Part shown: piece by piece, positions 62,502-64,000 of the stretch
Numbering within the stretch: the stretch's first letter is position 1
How the letters are laid out: each line of letters starts with the position of its first letter
From: Candidatus Gallionella acididurans
GTDB taxonomy: Bacteria; Pseudomonadota; Gammaproteobacteria; Burkholderiales; Gallionellaceae
NCBI GenBank assembly: GCA_001577345.1
Contig: LSLI01000008.1
Span: 1-64,000, forward strand
Length of the DNA: 64,000 nt
Direction: 5' to 3'
Made by a program: the position numbers and the translations under genes
The notes under the pieces: model-generated
What the model was told of the DNA's origin: nothing
The model's database searches: none
What the model saw: only the letters and a program-made list of their open reading frames with translations

Positions 62502-63239
62502 TCAAAAAAATCCGTATTCTAGGCGAGCCAGAAGCGTTTGGGCGGGAGCAGCCTGGTTGATGCCGTAAACGACACCCAGGCTATATTCCAGTTCGCTCCC
62601 CTCATCCGTTCTATATTCCCCGTAAAAAACCGGCCCGATTTGGTAGGCGTTGTCATTGGGGCGGGAATAGACCTCGATGCCGGGCGAAAATGTGGCCTTG
62701 TTGTAATGTATGTTGTAGCTGATGCTGTAAGAGGATCTGAACTGATTCAATCCGCTGTACTCGCCACCAACCGGCAGAGTCCAGATAAGATTCAGGCGCT
62801 GATCAATGTGTCCGGATAGCTTTTCCAGCAGCGGACCAAATTCGAAACCGTTTCCCACTCCCGGCTGTTTGGCGTATGCATATGCCGCCAAAAATCCGAT
62901 GTCGGCCCAGTATTCGCCCGGGGCAGTCAATTGAAAGGTGTTTTCCAGTTCATAGCCTGAAGGATGTGTCGAACCACCGGGGTCGCGATTGAATTCGCCG
63001 ACATACAGTTCCGTTTTCCACCAACTGGTGAAGGCATGGGCAATGGATATGTTTTGCCCGCTCGCCGTATTGAGATTGCTGCGGCCATCCAGGGTGTAGA
63101 ACCCATAAGTTTCAACCTCGCTCTGCCCTTCGACTACGTGTGGTGAATAGATGATGTAGTCGTTTTCCGCACAGGCAGCTTTCGTCGCAAAAAGGAATAT
63201 AAGAGCCGCAACGGCTACTGACATCTGGTTCTTTTTCAT
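62502..63239 (-). CDS. Predicted outer-membrane/secreted beta-rich protein of unknown function
   Basis: This 245-residue protein has an N-terminal signal peptide (MSVAVAALIFLFATKAACAEN). Alternating aromatic and polar strands then run to a terminal Phe (LLARLEYGFF), a pattern of small outer-membrane barrels. ATG 63239 is chosen; the TTG at 63248 is unlikely. The text SPHVVEGQSEVETYGFYTLDGRSNLN resembles unnamed outer-membrane proteins often found near iron-permease or cytochrome genes, but I cannot assign a function. It lies 87 bp downstream of the FTR1-like gene on the same strand. Confidence 0.65.
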   Translation of the reverse strand: MKKNQMSVAVAALIFLFATKAACAENDYIIYSPHVVEGQSEVETYGFYTLDGRSNLNTASGQNISIAHAFTSWWKTELYVGEFNRDPGGSTHPSGYELENTFQLTAPGEYWADIGFLAAYAYAKQPGVGNGFEFGPLLEKLSGHIDQRLNLIWTLPVGGEYSGLNQFRSSYSISYNIHYNKATFSPGIEVYSRPNDNAYQIGPVFYGEYRTDEGSELEYSLGVVYGINQAAPAQTLLARLEYGFF

Positions 63240-63326
63240 GAATATCAACCCATTTAATTTAAAGATAATTGTTTTGAAAGCAATCCCTGCCGGTTACTGA
63301 AATTGAACCTGTGCCAGTAAATCTTT

Positions 63327-64000
63327 TCAATCTGGATTAATCTTGGCTTTTACCTGCCTACCCCGGTTGCTGCCATATGCGCGCATCAGGGTCAGCATGG
63401 TCAGGAACGTGCCGGCATAAAAAACGACCTCGATGCCCGAGGGACGGGCGATGTAGCCCACCAGGATATGCAGCAGTTGCCCGACCAGGCTGCTCTGGCT
63501 GAGGATGTTCGAAGTGTTCCACACCCCGTTACCCAGGGCTGGAAGCAGGCCGATCTGGTTGAGAAAACCCGCGGCCTGGGCTGCCAAGCCGGAGGCAAGC
63601 AGCAGGATCAGCCAACTCGTGATGGAAAAGAAGTGCCGTGCAGGGATGCGCAGCAGGCCGAAATACAGCAGCATGCCGACCAGCATGCCCACGATCACCC
63701 CGCCCAGGCCGCCAATCAGCATATTTGGGCTTTGCTCGCCGCCGGTGGCGATCGCCCAAAGAAACAGCACCGCTTCGGATCCTTCGCGCATAACCGCTAC
63801 CATCGTGATCACCAGCAATGCGGTCAGCGGGCGCTGGCCAGATTGAACATCCAGGCCGACCCCCTTTACCTCCGCGGAAAGTACCCGAGCGTGTGAACTC
63901 ATCCATACGTTATGCCAGGTCAGCATCGCAACTGCACTCAGTAGAATCACCGCATTGAGAACAGCTTGACCGTTGCCGGAAAATTCCGAGGAGGCGACAT
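63327..64000 (-). CDS. FTR1-family iron permease, partial (N-terminus beyond window end)
   Basis: The frame is open to the window end, so only the C-terminal ~224 residues are present. AVLNAVILLSAVAMLTWHNVWM, the second REGxE-type motif VMREGSEAVLFLWAIA, helices GLGGVIVGMLVGMLLYFGLLRI and TSWLILLLASGLAAQAAGFLNQIG and a Lys-rich C-tail are those of the FTR1/EfeU family. These are membrane transporters of Fe(III) or oxidised Fe(II). The first REGxE motif would lie outside the window. Confidence 0.88.
   Translation of the reverse strand, partial: VASSEFSGNGQAVLNAVILLSAVAMLTWHNVWMSSHARVLSAEVKGVGLDVQSGQRPLTALLVITMVAVMREGSEAVLFLWAIATGGEQSPNMLIGGLGGVIVGMLVGMLLYFGLLRIPARHFFSITSWLILLLASGLAAQAAGFLNQIGLLPALGNGVWNTSNILSQSSLVGQLLHILVGYIARPSGIEVVFYAGTFLTMLTLMRAYGSNRGRQVKAKINPD

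Overview
The window is a chromosomal segment of a Gram-negative bacterium that contains the replication-origin region. Gene content and order point to a betaproteobacterium close to the Nitrosomonadales/Gallionellaceae: gyrB-dnaN-dnaA on one side of rpmH-rnpA-yidD-yidC-mnmE, then mnmG-rsmG-parAB-atpIBEFHAGDC, hemCDXY, argH/algZR, glmU-glmS and ubiJ-ubiB. The taxon is inferred from synteny and protein character; no database search was possible.

Layout. 1-7.2 kb is a lipopolysaccharide/surface-glycan block (partial O-antigen ligase, a WaaE-like glycosyltransferase, a WbpM-like dehydratase, a WecA-like glycan initiator, WaaC, and WaaA on the other strand). 7.8-28.3 kb is the origin and housekeeping core. 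Here gyrB, dnaN and dnaA read leftward and rpmH onward reads rightward. There is a perfect parS site between mnmE and mnmG, and a complete ATP synthase operon closed by a strong terminator. 28.3-41.2 kb carries DUF2937, ppc, the hemCDXY operon, a 2Fe-2S flavin reductase divergent from an SDR protein, argH, and the AlgZ/AlgR two-component pair.

The most unusual part is 41.35-44.37 kb, between algR and glmU. I read it as a relic chromosomal integron. A decayed and truncated integrase start (intI, plus strand) diverges from two minus-strand gene cassettes. Each cassette ends in a foldable attC site, and in each the R'' box is complementary to that cassette's own leading end. Cassette 1 encodes a PD-(D/E)XK-like protein. 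Cassette 2 encodes a fused ABC-ATPase/TOPRIM protein of the OLD/GajA type. Both are candidate anti-phage functions. The integrase is dead (stop codon at position 21, catalytic domain deleted), so the array is frozen unless an integrase is supplied in trans.

44.4-64 kb holds glmU-glmS (UDP-GlcNAc), ubiB-ubiJ and ubiE (ubiquinone), a Tim44-like protein, RluA, a cyclase-FHA signalling protein, and rfaE2-dolP-gmhA-yraN-lpoA divergent from rsmI (compare E. coli rsmI/lpoA-yraN-diaA-dolP). It continues with an orphan outer-membrane efflux lipoprotein, pyrC, DUF2288, a half-size EamA protein, SixA, a lysine-rich small protein, an outer-membrane-like protein, and an FTR1 iron permease cut by the window edge. 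GmhA and RfaE2 on the right make part of the ADP-heptose that WaaC on the left transfers to lipid A-Kdo. No tRNA, rRNA, prophage, IS transposase or CRISPR array was seen.
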